Source: Bacilli bacterium
GTDB taxonomy: Bacteria; Bacillota_I; Bacilli_A; RFN20; CAG-826
Direction: 5' to 3'
DNA length: 64,000 nt
Assembly: GCA_017445245.1 (NCBI GenBank)
Contig: JAFSUM010000037.1
Coordinates: forward strand, 1 to 64,000
The position numbers were made by a program, and so were the translations under genes. This document shows, piece by piece, positions 16,386 to 23,133 of this stretch. How positions within the stretch are numbered: position 1 is the stretch's first letter; the number at the start of each line of letters is the position of its first letter. The notes beneath the pieces are model-generated. The model was given only the letters and a program-made list of their open reading frames with translations. It made no database searches and was not told the DNA's origin.

Positions 16386-17285
16386 TTATTGGAGGCATCG
16401 CATCGGGTTTTGCATCGCATAGCCTTCGAGAGCCGTGTCCGCCGCAAGTTCGTTTAATTCGCGGACGGTTGGCTCGTAGATCTTTTTGACCTTTAGGATA
16501 ATCGTGTCCCTGTCCTCTGCCTTAGGGAACGGACGGACGAGGACGCTTTTGTCGAATAAACGAACGTCATCGCCTGCCCATTGGACTCCGTTGGCCGCCA
16601 GCACAAGCATGCGATTCGGGCTTAAGGGATAGAAGCTGTACATCGGCGTGGGAAAGCCGTCTGGTCCTTCTCCTGTTTGGACCGTAGGGTATGTGTCTCC
16701 AAGAAGGAAATCCCTTTGACCCCTCCTTTCGACAATGATCGGATACATGCCTAGAAGGGCCTGGGTATCCCGGAACATGAAGATTTTGATCGGAAAATCT
16801 ATGCGTTCATCCGCAATGACGTCACGGTAAAGTCGATGCTGGGTCAATAGGCCTAAGTTTCTTTTCCAGAAAGCGCCAATGTCTCCGTCTTTCTGGTATT
16901 GGCCGAAGAAGTCTTTCGAATCGGGATCCATATTCAGGAAATGGAGATAGGTCCTCTTGGATCGGAAAGCCATGATCGCGAAGAAGAGTTTTAAACTATC
17001 CACTTCGTCTTCGGTGATTTCAATGGTGTCGCCTGCGAGCAGCCTTTTGATTATAGGCGCCATAACGCTTTCGAATTTGGATAGGTCCTTTTCTATCCGC
17101 TGGGGATCCCCGTATTGGTCGCTTTCGTCTTTGTACAAATTCGGAGTTACGAAGATATCTTCTTTGTTTTTAAGGCCTAGTTTTCCTGTCGTTTTATCGA
17201 AATATGAAAGGAAGCCATCATGGCTGGAGCAAAAGTTCTTGATGATGAATTGCGGAATGAAATGATGTCTAACGTGGTCACTCAT
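16386..17285 (-). CDS. DUF4238-family protein
   Basis: The start is placed at 17285, where ATGAGTGA overlaps the end of the membrane-protein gene, giving MSDHVRHHFIPQFIIKNFCS. That HHFIPQFIIKNF opening, followed about 90 residues later by LKLFFAIMAFRSKRT, is the DUF4238 signature. DUF4238 is a widespread accessory-gene family of unknown function, often found near defense or mobile genes. The protein is soluble with no signal peptide. It is the last gene of a three-gene minus-strand cluster with an XRE regulator and a small membrane protein. Confidence 0.75.
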   Translation of the reverse strand: MSDHVRHHFIPQFIIKNFCSSHDGFLSYFDKTTGKLGLKNKEDIFVTPNLYKDESDQYGDPQRIEKDLSKFESVMAPIIKRLLAGDTIEITEDEVDSLKLFFAIMAFRSKRTYLHFLNMDPDSKDFFGQYQKDGDIGAFWKRNLGLLTQHRLYRDVIADERIDFPIKIFMFRDTQALLGMYPIIVERRGQRDFLLGDTYPTVQTGEGPDGFPTPMYSFYPLSPNRMLVLAANGVQWAGDDVRLFDKSVLVRPFPKAEDRDTIILKVKKIYEPTVRELNELAADTALEGYAMQNPMRCLQ

Positions 17286-17517
17286 TTTCGGGTTCTTCGA
17301 CAATTCTCTTTGCCGCTTTGCCAAGCATCATCATCGCCGCCGAAAGGGAAAGCTGGGCCGCGCCGATGATACCCGTCACCGCATATATCCAGTCTTTTGT
17401 GTTTACGGCGTTTATGATGCTGATGACGATAACGGCGGACGACAAAAGGCCGAATATCCAACCCAATGGGTAAATTGTCTTTTTGAACGTTTCGAAGAAT
17501 TGTTTGTATTTGTCCAT
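17278..17517 (-). CDS. Small two-TM membrane protein
   Basis: This 79-residue protein has two hydrophobic helices (IFGLLSSAVIVISIINAVN and AVTGIIGAAQLSLSAAMMML) joined by NTKDWIY, with a basic/acidic tail. It sits 9 bp after the XRE gene and overlaps the DUF4238 start by 8 bp, so the three are translationally coupled. It could be a holin-like, toxin or exclusion factor acting with the DUF4238 protein; the sequence alone does not decide. Confidence 0.7.
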   Translation of the reverse strand: MDKYKQFFETFKKTIYPLGWIFGLLSSAVIVISIINAVNTKDWIYAVTGIIGAAQLSLSAAMMMLGKAAKRIVEEPENE

Positions 17518-17526
17518 GTGGCCTCC

Positions 17527-17829
17527 TCAGTTCTTCCTCTTCATCTTCTTATTAAGAATCGCGGCCGCGCGAAGGATGAGGTCGGTCTCCTCGACGGTGA
17601 AGGTATCCACCGCGTCGTTTTCCAGAAGATAGTCGATGGTAACGTTCAAAACCTTGGATAGCTTCCTGAGGTAATCCCAGTTCGGCCTGGAATCCCCGTG
17701 CTCCCAGCGGTTCACCGTGACGGCGTCGACGCTGAGGATGTCGGAGAGCGCCTTCTGGGAGAGCCCCGCCGCTTCCCTTGCGATCGTGAGCCTTTTGAAC
17801 GGAATGCGCTCGTCTTTTTCCTTAGCCAT
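17527..17829 (-). CDS. XRE-family regulator, second in the element
   Basis: A 100-residue Cro/CI-like protein whose HTH at residues 10-66 reads AREAAGLSQKALSDILSVDA, VTVNRWEHGD and DYLRKLSKVLNVTIDYLLEN. AGGAGG precedes the ATG. It is divergent from the 18041 operon. The region above its start has two TTACAA repeats (17848 and 17880 vicinity) distinct from the TGAAAG operators. It probably controls its own three-gene cluster and perhaps the neighbouring operon. Confidence 0.75.
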   Translation of the reverse strand: MAKEKDERIPFKRLTIAREAAGLSQKALSDILSVDAVTVNRWEHGDSRPNWDYLRKLSKVLNVTIDYLLENDAVDTFTVEETDLILRAAAILNKKMKRKN

Positions 17830-17983
17830 GTAATTTTCCTCCTAGAAATTACAAGGTCTTATAAGTTTATGCTTGAATCTTACAAAACCTGTTGCTAGTA
17901 TTTTGGTGTCAAGATTTCTCGAAATGCTTAACAGTTCTTGAAATCGAGTACATTATGGCCCCGCGTTAGCCCACATGCAAGCG

Positions 17984-18008
17984 AAAACTATCATAAACTG
18001 AAAGATTT
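17984..18008. promoter_or_regulatory. Operator upstream of the 18-32 kb operon
   Basis: AAACTATCAT (17984-17993) and CTGAAAGATTT (17998-18008) form an inverted pair of the same half-site that fills the repressor-integrase region at 10600-10765. It lies about 35 bp upstream of the first gene. This is the main evidence in sequence that the integrase and this operon belong to one element. Confidence 0.55.
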
Positions 18009-18040
18009 CGCGGAAAAGTTAACAGAGCCATAAGGAAAGG

Positions 18041-18475
18041 ATGCCTCGGAGGATGCTCTATATCTACGACAAGGATGACGTCTTCCCCAAAAGGATCCCC
18101 TTCGCCTTCGCAATCGAATGCGTCGTCTGCTGGACGAGGCACGGAGTCCCCGTCTGGGGATACCGGTTCGTCGACGAGAGCCGCAGGACCGTCTGGGAAT
18201 GCCCAAGCGGGTACGAGGCGGGCGAAAGGGCCGTGAGGTTCGCGAAGCTCCGCAACCGCTTCTGCCCATGCGAGGACAACTTCGACTGGGCCTACCTCGA
18301 GTTCGAGAAGATCTGCGAGGAACAGGGACTCGAGTTCGAGACGGCGGGCGAGCGGCGTGAGTTCTACAAGGATTTCTGCGACTACTACAAGCAGGAGTAC
18401 GGCAAGGACTGGACCCTGATCGGCAAGTCCGAGGCCTACAAAACGATGATGCTATCGGCGCCAGGTCGCCGTTAG
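18041..18475 (+). CDS. First gene of the operon: conserved 144-aa unknown protein
   Basis: No named family recognised. The protein (MLYIYDKDDVFPKRIPFAFA from the second ATG) has a Cys-containing central block: CVVCW, GVPVWGYRFVDESRRTVWEC, RFCPCEDN. A helical, acidic C-terminus follows. CxxC and CPC cysteines could bind a metal. Starts at 18041 or 18053 are both possible; AAGGA and GGAGG sit close to each. A frameshifted relative at 2630-2796 lies beside another integrase, so the gene is a core component of this element family. It is the promoter-proximal gene under the shared operator. Confidence 0.7.
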   Translation: MPRRMLYIYDKDDVFPKRIPFAFAIECVVCWTRHGVPVWGYRFVDESRRTVWECPSGYEAGERAVRFAKLRNRFCPCEDNFDWAYLEFEKICEEQGLEFETAGERREFYKDFCDYYKQEYGKDWTLIGKSEAYKTMMLSAPGRR

Positions 18476-18490
18476 ATACAAAACCCCCAG

Positions 18491-18509
18491 CCGCGCGGGG
18501 CAGGCGCGG
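18491..18509 (+). promoter_or_regulatory. GC-rich hairpin before the second gene
   Basis: CCGCGC (18491-18496) pairs with GCGCGG (18504-18509) around GGGGCAG in the 64-bp gap between the first two genes. There is no T-tract, so it is more likely an mRNA-processing or attenuation element than a terminator. Confidence 0.35.
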
Positions 18510-18539
18510 TAAAGCCAAACATCAATAAGGAGAAAAAAC

Positions 18540-19160
18540 ATGGCGAAAAACAAAGAAAACACCATCGACTCCCCGGAAAAGGAAAAAGTCCCCACCGAGG
18601 AGATCGCCGAGAACATCGGCGAAACCCCAACCGAACAGGCCGCCCCGGCCGTCCCCGACAACTACGCCGTAGACGAGAACGGCGAGATCATCGCGAAAAC
18701 CGAAGATGGTCAGAAGATCTCGAACCCGATGTTCGCCGACGAGGCTGAGATCAAAGCCCTCCCGATGGCGACCGTCACCATCACCAAGGACCTGCGCACC
18801 GATCGCAAGACCGGCGTCAAGCGCGCCACCTACACCGCCTCGCTCGTCCTCGACCGCATCACCTCGATCCCCCTCCCGATCGGGGAAGCCGAATACGGCT
18901 TAATCGCCGCTGAGAGCGGACGTTCCTTCGTCCCCCTCCAGTTCAGCTACAAGGTCCACTGCCGCTTCGTCAAGACCATCTTCGAAAACGGCAACAGCCA
19001 GCTCCGCGTCGACGCCTTTCTCTCCGACGAAGTCCGCGTCAGCTCGCTCATCGACCAACGCTCCTTCGTCGGCAAGCTCTACCTCAAGAGGGTCGCGCAA
19101 TGCGCCATCCCCGAAGAGCTCCACCCGATGGTCCGTTATGCGGTCAAGAAAGCCGAATAG
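18540..19160 (+). CDS. 206-aa protein, candidate single-strand DNA-binding protein
   Basis: The first 60 residues are acidic and disordered (ENTIDSPEKEKVPTEEIAEN). From about residue 78 the protein is beta-rich (TVTITKDLRTDRKTGVKRAT, ASLVLDRITSIPL, SYKVHCRFVKTIFENGN, LYLKRVAQ) with basic and aromatic residues, like a small OB-fold. AAGGAG lies 9 nt upstream. Position ahead of a replication initiator operon makes an SSB role plausible; the acidic tail is N-terminal rather than C-terminal, which is unusual. No sequence family was recognised, so the function is inference. Confidence 0.6.
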   Translation: MAKNKENTIDSPEKEKVPTEEIAENIGETPTEQAAPAVPDNYAVDENGEIIAKTEDGQKISNPMFADEAEIKALPMATVTITKDLRTDRKTGVKRATYTASLVLDRITSIPLPIGEAEYGLIAAESGRSFVPLQFSYKVHCRFVKTIFENGNSQLRVDAFLSDEVRVSSLIDQRSFVGKLYLKRVAQCAIPEELHPMVRYAVKKAE

Positions 19161-19218
19161 CAAGAAAACCCTCGTCGCCTTGGGTCAATAAGGCGGCCCG
19201 ACATCTTTTCCGGGGAAT

Positions 19219-19279
19219 CCCTGACGCCTGGGTCAGGGCATCTTCCAGAGCCTCCGCCCGGAAACGGGGGCTCCGGAAG
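19219..19279 (+). ncRNA. Two consecutive strong hairpins with GNRA loop (structured element)
   Basis: Hairpin 1 pairs CCCTGAC (19219-19225) with GTCAGGG (19232-19238). Hairpin 2 pairs CTTCCAGAGCC (19242-19252) with GGCTCCGGAAG (19269-19279), encloses a TCCG bulge, and is capped by CCCG-GAAA-CGGG. A GNRA tetraloop and a long stem in a 146-bp intergenic gap point to a structured RNA element or a single-strand replication/packaging signal. It lies just ahead of the small open frame at 19307. Confidence 0.5.
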
Positions 19280-19306
19280 GCGCAATTTAAAGCCGGAAAG
19301 GATATC

Positions 19307-19423
19307 ATGACCAACCACTTAGAAAACAACCAATCCCATACCCGCCAGGGCCAGTGCGTAGTTCCTCCTTTCTATGCGCATTGGCCCTCTTTCTCGTTGA
19401 GGGAAGGAGGCCGCCATGCCTAG
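19307..19423 (+). CDS. Small 38-aa open frame
   Basis: ATG is preceded by GGAAAGG with 5-nt spacing, a good ribosome-binding site. The peptide (MTNHLENNQSHTRQGQCVVP and PFYAHWPSFSLREGGRHA) is soluble and unlike anything known to me. Its stop overlaps the next gene's start by 8 bp. It may mainly serve to couple translation across the structured leader. Confidence 0.45.
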   Translation: MTNHLENNQSHTRQGQCVVPPFYAHWPSFSLREGGRHA

Positions 19424-19721
19424 GAAGAAACGCTATTTCGAGACCGGGTTCCGGTTAAGGAAGGCCGAGAAGGACGCGCTTCGTGCCCAAGGGCTCCACG
19501 TCTATTCCCGCCGCGATAATGGCAAGGAGTCGACCATCGAGCCTAACGTCGCCGTCGATTTCATGGGTACGCTCGTCACCAACTTCCCGATCCGCTTCAA
19601 GAAGAAGGGTCCCGACGCCTACACCATCTGGCGCGGCGACACCTACCTCAAATCCGTTGGGGCGGAGGAAGTCCACATGGTCTCCGCGTTGCATGGCAAG
19701 CGGAAGAAAGGAGGCAGGTGA
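19416..19721 (+). CDS. Basic 101-aa protein
   Basis: Unknown family. Strongly basic at both ends (MPRKKRYFETGFRLRKAEKD and HGKRKKGGR), with a beta-rich middle (VAVDFMGTLVTNFPIRFKKK, YTIWRGDTYLKSVGAEE). GGAGG precedes the ATG. The stop overlaps the following start (TGATG). First of nine consecutive small basic proteins, likely nucleic-acid-binding, several sharing a KKGG(K/R) C-terminus. Confidence 0.65.
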   Translation: MPRKKRYFETGFRLRKAEKDALRAQGLHVYSRRDNGKESTIEPNVAVDFMGTLVTNFPIRFKKKGPDAYTIWRGDTYLKSVGAEEVHMVSALHGKRKKGGR

Positions 19722-20152
19722 TGTTCTCCCGTAAAGGCAAGAAGAAGATCGAAAGCGTGCCCCTGGAACCCAATATCGCCGAAGCCAGGGCACTTGCCCA
19801 TTCTAGGCAATCCAAGAGGTTCTCCGCGCAAGGCAACATCGCCTCCGCCAGATACCACGCAGAGCTCGCTAGCTTCATCTACAAGAACCGCATCGAGCCG
19901 ACGCCGAAGCAAAGGAAGGCGATCTTCCAAAGGTCGAGGATCGCCCCTAACGCCCCGTTCAATAAGGGCAAAGGCAAGGGCTACGACGTCTACCCGCCTA
20001 ACGACGGCGGGCCATCCATCCTCAAGGGGGTGGCGATCGTCAAGGGGCCCGACAAATGGAGCATGCGCTTCTCCTCCTTAGAGGAAGCCATCCGCTACGT
20101 CCGGGTCAACAACATCGGCGACCTCCCCGTCAGGGTGCACAAGAAACCATAA
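19721..20152 (+). CDS. Basic 143-aa protein
   Basis: Unknown family. It reads MFSRKGKKKIESVPLEPNIA, then a helical basic segment (ARYHAELASFIYKNRIEPTP) and a C-terminal block SMRFSSLEEAIRYVRVNNIG. ATG at 19721 was chosen because AAAGGAGG lies 6 nt upstream; a GTG at 19718 is also in frame. Likely a nucleic-acid-binding accessory protein. Confidence 0.65.
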   Translation: MFSRKGKKKIESVPLEPNIAEARALAHSRQSKRFSAQGNIASARYHAELASFIYKNRIEPTPKQRKAIFQRSRIAPNAPFNKGKGKGYDVYPPNDGGPSILKGVAIVKGPDKWSMRFSSLEEAIRYVRVNNIGDLPVRVHKKP

Positions 20153-20167
20153 GGAAAGGAGGTGCCA

Positions 20168-20392
20168 TTGATTGTCCATATCTCGGATCGAACCAAATTC
20201 AAGCGGAGCCATAGCTACGCGAGGAAGATGCTCTACACCTCCTCGGTATTCGGGGCCTCCTACGAGGACTTCCTGAGGATCCGCGGAGACCCACGCATCA
20301 AGAAAAAGTACGTCGTCTGGTACGAGAACCCAACCAGTCAACGCGATGGCCGCGTTAAACAAAACGCCAAATTCTCAAAGAAAGGCAGGTAA
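20168..20392 (+). CDS. Basic 74-aa protein with TTG start
   Basis: Unknown family (IVHISDRTKFKRSHSYARKM, then YEDFLRIRGDPRIKKKYVVW). The TTG at 20168 is 5 nt after AAGGAGG, better spaced than the in-frame GTG at 20162. It ends FSKKGR like its neighbours. No ATG is available in this part of the frame. Confidence 0.6.
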   Translation: MIVHISDRTKFKRSHSYARKMLYTSSVFGASYEDFLRIRGDPRIKKKYVVWYENPTSQRDGRVKQNAKFSKKGR

Positions 20393-20394
20393 CT

Positions 20395-20781
20395 GTGAAT
20401 GCAAAAAAGCCGTTCAGGCCCCGCTCCCTAACCAAGCGGGCCCGTTCCCTCATCCGAGGGGAAATCACGCATTTCTATGGGCCGACGATGACCGGCTCGC
20501 GTAAGAAAGCCATCAAAGTCATGGAGGCCGACGCAAACAACTACAACTGCGGCGACTTCCCCTCCAAGAAGCACACCGACTGGCAGAAAGGCTCGGGCCT
20601 AGTCGACGCCGGGTGCTTCCGCTGCTACCACGACGACCAAGCCGAGTTCCTAAAGCAGATCTACGGCGACAAGGTCAAGAAGTGGCCGGGCGACAAGATC
20701 CACAAGACCTACGCCTCCCTCATCGGCCGCGAATACGCCGCCATGAAGAGGAAGGCCGGGAAGAAAGGGGGTAAGCGATGA
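20395..20781 (+). CDS. Basic 128-aa protein with Cys pair
   Basis: GTG start shortly after an AGGCAGG sequence. The protein begins MNAKKPFRPRSLTKRARSLI. It contains NYNCGDFPSKKHTDWQKGSG and GCFRCYHDDQ, a CxxC that could bind a metal, and ends KRKAGKKGGKR. Its stop overlaps the next start (ATGA). Unknown family; the cysteine motif and basic charge suggest nucleic-acid binding. Confidence 0.65.
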   Translation: MNAKKPFRPRSLTKRARSLIRGEITHFYGPTMTGSRKKAIKVMEADANNYNCGDFPSKKHTDWQKGSGLVDAGCFRCYHDDQAEFLKQIYGDKVKKWPGDKIHKTYASLIGREYAAMKRKAGKKGGKR

Positions 20782-21170
20782 GCAAACGCAAACCCACCCC
20801 CAAGGTCAGAAAGACCTACGTCCTCGCCTTCTACGGGGCGAACGGGCAATACCGCCAGGCCTACTTCCAAAACCGCGACGAAGCGCTCCGCGTCCAAGGT
20901 CGGATGAGGGCCACCGGCAAAGCCACGAACCTCAGCTTCTGGATCGACGGGGCGGAGATGGTCAGGCTCGCAAGGCTAGGCTACCGCTACGACTCAAGGA
21001 CCGATTCGGTCGTCAAATCCCGCAACGCCAAAGGCTTCGTCAAAGAAGTCGACGCGATGCCCGCATCCAAGAGGGAATCGATGTTCCTCGACTACCGGAA
21101 GTTCCGCACCTCCGACGACGTCGTGAAGTTCCATCAGTCCCATCGGAAGAAGGGAGGTCGCAATGGCTAA
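20778..21170 (+). CDS. Basic 130-aa protein
   Basis: Unknown family. Sequence begins MSKRKPTPKVRKTYVLAFYG and has a beta-alpha-beta look (LAFYGANGQYRQAYFQNRDE, LSFWIDGAEMVRLARLGYRY), ending SHRKKGGRNG. Start is coupled to the previous stop by ATGA, and the end overlaps the next gene by 8 bp. The internal aromatic-rich strand order resembles that of small DNA-binding or integrase-arm domains, but this is not diagnostic. Confidence 0.65.
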   Translation: MSKRKPTPKVRKTYVLAFYGANGQYRQAYFQNRDEALRVQGRMRATGKATNLSFWIDGAEMVRLARLGYRYDSRTDSVVKSRNAKGFVKEVDAMPASKRESMFLDYRKFRTSDDVVKFHQSHRKKGGRNG

Positions 21171-21528
21171 GCGATACAGCGTCTTTTCCAGGAAGCACAA
21201 GCACATCCCCCTGACCAAGACCGACTACGTCAAGTCCGGCGGCAAATGGAAGCCCATCAACGTCGAGCACGACGTCATCTCCGACGAGCAGGCCGGCTGG
21301 ATTCTCGGAAGCGCGGGGCTCCCTTTCGAAAGGAGCCACCGTTTGGAGAAGAAGGACCGTTACGGCCATAGCCATCCCTACGACACCTTCTCCTCCATCT
21401 CCCCCGACGGCAGCCAAAAGACCCAATGGTCCGTCGACTACGCCACCGGGGACCGCAACTACTCGAAGCTCGTCCGCAAGTCCTACTACGACAGGATGCG
21501 GCGCAAGAAGAAGGGAGGCAGACGATGA
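21163..21528 (+). CDS. Basic 121-aa protein
   Basis: Unknown family. Begins MAKRYSVFSRKHKHIPLTKT and ends YYDRMRRKKKGGRR. The middle contains HDVISDEQAGWILGSAGLPF and SVDYATGDRNYSKLVRKSYY. GGAGG precedes the ATG. Overlaps both neighbours (8 bp and ATGA), so expression is tightly coupled. Confidence 0.65.
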   Translation: MAKRYSVFSRKHKHIPLTKTDYVKSGGKWKPINVEHDVISDEQAGWILGSAGLPFERSHRLEKKDRYGHSHPYDTFSSISPDGSQKTQWSVDYATGDRNYSKLVRKSYYDRMRRKKKGGRR

Positions 21529-21785
21529 GCAAGAAATCATCCCGACGCCGCTTCTTCTACTGGCGCTATCGCAAAGCCCATCCCGAGAAGTTCCCCAAGA
21601 AGGGACTCGGAGGTTACTACAAACCCCTTTCCAAAGAGGAGGCCGCGGTGGCCAGGAACGCGGGCGTCAGCAACGACGAATACCGCTACGAGCAGGCCTG
21701 CAGCTGGGCGATCCTCATGGGCGAGCAATTGCCCGACAAGAAGCAGTTCATGGCCGACCTCGCCGCAAGGAGGGCAAAGCGATGA
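21525..21785 (+). CDS. Basic 86-aa protein, RRRFFYW family member 1
   Basis: Begins MSKKSSRRRFFYWRYRKAHP. This N-terminal motif (RRR-aromatic-YW-(R/K)YRKAHPEKF) is shared with the next protein, so the two are tandem paralogues that differ after residue 25. The rest is helical (ACSWAILMGEQLPDKKQFMA). Start by ATGA overlap; the previous gene ends AAGGGAGGCAG. A short arginine/aromatic motif like this may bind nucleic acid. Confidence 0.65.
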   Translation: MSKKSSRRRFFYWRYRKAHPEKFPKKGLGGYYKPLSKEEAAVARNAGVSNDEYRYEQACSWAILMGEQLPDKKQFMADLAARRAKR

Positions 21786-22186
21786 GCTACTCCAAGAAAA
21801 CCGCGCGCCGCCGCTACTTCTATTGGAAGTACCGCAAGGCGCACCCGGAGAAATTCAAGGCCGACAAAGGCTTCAAGAAGAGGGCCGACACCATGCAGAA
21901 GATGGGCGCTTCCAAAGGCGCTTCCTCCTTCCTCGCAGGGTTGGCGGGAGGCGGCAAGAAGTTCCGCATCCGCTACGGCTACATCGACGAGAACGACCTC
22001 GGCTCCGACAAGGACTCCAGGGTCACCGTCCCGGTCAACGACATGCAGATGGCGCTCGACCAATACAACGACATGGCGTGGCTTAGGACCCGCGACAAAG
22101 GCAAACGCCGCTTCATCCGGATCGAATGTTCGTCCGATGGCGGCAAGACCTGGCCGACGAAGCTCTTCCACGACTGCCAGCACTAA
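21782..22186 (+). CDS. Basic 134-aa protein, RRRFFYW family member 2
   Basis: Begins MSYSKKTARRRYFYWKYRKA and repeats the motif of the preceding protein. Gly/Ala-rich and beta-rich parts follow: KFRIRYGYIDENDLGSDKDS, RFIRIECSSDGGKTWPTKLF. The SSDGGKTW segment resembles a BNR/Asp-box turn, but a single copy is not enough for a family call. Start overlaps the previous stop (ATGA). Confidence 0.65.
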   Translation: MSYSKKTARRRYFYWKYRKAHPEKFKADKGFKKRADTMQKMGASKGASSFLAGLAGGGKKFRIRYGYIDENDLGSDKDSRVTVPVNDMQMALDQYNDMAWLRTRDKGKRRFIRIECSSDGGKTWPTKLFHDCQH

Positions 22187-22197
22187 GGAGCCAAGAC

Positions 22198-22461
22198 ATG
22201 ACCATCAGCGAATACCTGAAACGCCACAAAGGGAAATGCCTCAAGGCGAATTCCTTCGAGCAAGCGGACGCGAACTACCTCGTCACCTGGAGGATCCCAC
22301 CCAGGGAATCCAAAAGGCAGGGAAGGCCCGTGATCCGCGAGCAAAGGGTCTGGGGATACGAGACCCTCAAAGAGGCCGAGGCCACAGCCAAGAAAATCAA
22401 AGGCTGGGGCGGGAGCCACATCCGCATCCACAAAGTCAAACATTCGAAAGGAAAACGATAA
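22198..22461 (+). CDS. Basic 87-aa protein
   Basis: Begins MTISEYLKRHKGKCLKANSF and ends IHKVKHSKGKR; the middle has ETLKEAEATAKKIKGWGGSH. AAGGAG precedes the ATG by 6 nt, which decides the start. It looks like a compact alpha/beta domain with a basic tail. Last of the run of small basic proteins before the membrane/secreted block. Function unknown. Confidence 0.65.
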   Translation: MTISEYLKRHKGKCLKANSFEQADANYLVTWRIPPRESKRQGRPVIREQRVWGYETLKEAEATAKKIKGWGGSHIRIHKVKHSKGKR

Positions 22462-22464
22462 ACC

Positions 22465-23118
22465 ATGAAATCTTCAACCAAAACCGCATTGATCGTCGTC
22501 CTCGCCGTGGTCGCCGCCGGTGGCGCCCTCGCCGCTGGCTACGGCCTAAGCAACACGTTCCACGGCTGGGTCGACGACAACGTCCTCCACAAGGACACCG
22601 CCTACTACCCCAAGGGATGCGTCAAAAACGACGACGGCACCATCACCGTCAAGACGAGCTTCGCCCATACCGACAAGTCGTCCATCCCCTACACCGGAGG
22701 CGGCACCTACTACACCATCCCCGACTTCGAGGTGGCCCAATACGTCAACTCCAACGGCTGCATCCGCGTCGTCAACTCCCTCTTCAGCAACGGTGAGATG
22801 AGAAGCGTGATGCTCGTGAGCCAGGACAGCACCGTCTACCTCGACCTCCTGGCCGAGCAACAGGACGTGCACGCCGTCGACGTCAAGTTCTACAGCGACT
22901 ACGACGAGGGCCTCGCCAAGGAGAAGGGAGCCTTCTTCTACGCTCCCTACGCCAACGTCGAGGACGTCGACCCCGTCTTCACCGCCAAGGCCAAGAACGA
23001 CGACTCCATCGAGATCACCGTGACCTACGTCCCCAAAGGCGCCAAGTACACCGGCGACAAGAAGGCCAGGAAATCCACGCAAAGTGAGGCAGCCACTTCA
23101 AGCGCTGCCGCCAACTAA
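22465..23118 (+). CDS. Exported/anchored 217-aa protein
   Basis: An N-terminal hydrophobic segment (TALIVVLAVVAAGGALAAGY) acts as signal peptide or anchor. An extracellular beta-rich domain follows: VLHKDTAYYPKGCVKNDDGT, GGTYYTIPDF, IRVVNSLFSNGE. The C-terminus is low-complexity (KARKSTQSEAATSSAAAN). It begins the secreted block of the operon and may be a structural or adhesion component of a virion or transfer apparatus. No family recognised. Confidence 0.65.
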   Translation: MKSSTKTALIVVLAVVAAGGALAAGYGLSNTFHGWVDDNVLHKDTAYYPKGCVKNDDGTITVKTSFAHTDKSSIPYTGGGTYYTIPDFEVAQYVNSNGCIRVVNSLFSNGEMRSVMLVSQDSTVYLDLLAEQQDVHAVDVKFYSDYDEGLAKEKGAFFYAPYANVEDVDPVFTAKAKNDDSIEITVTYVPKGAKYTGDKKARKSTQSEAATSSAAAN

Positions 23119-23133
23119 GGAAAGGAGGACAAG

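Noticed and set aside
21782-22186. Sialidase-like BNR repeat in the SSDGGKTW segment
   Set aside because: Only one Asp-box-like turn occurs in a 134-aa basic cytoplasmic-type protein, which is insufficient for a family assignment.
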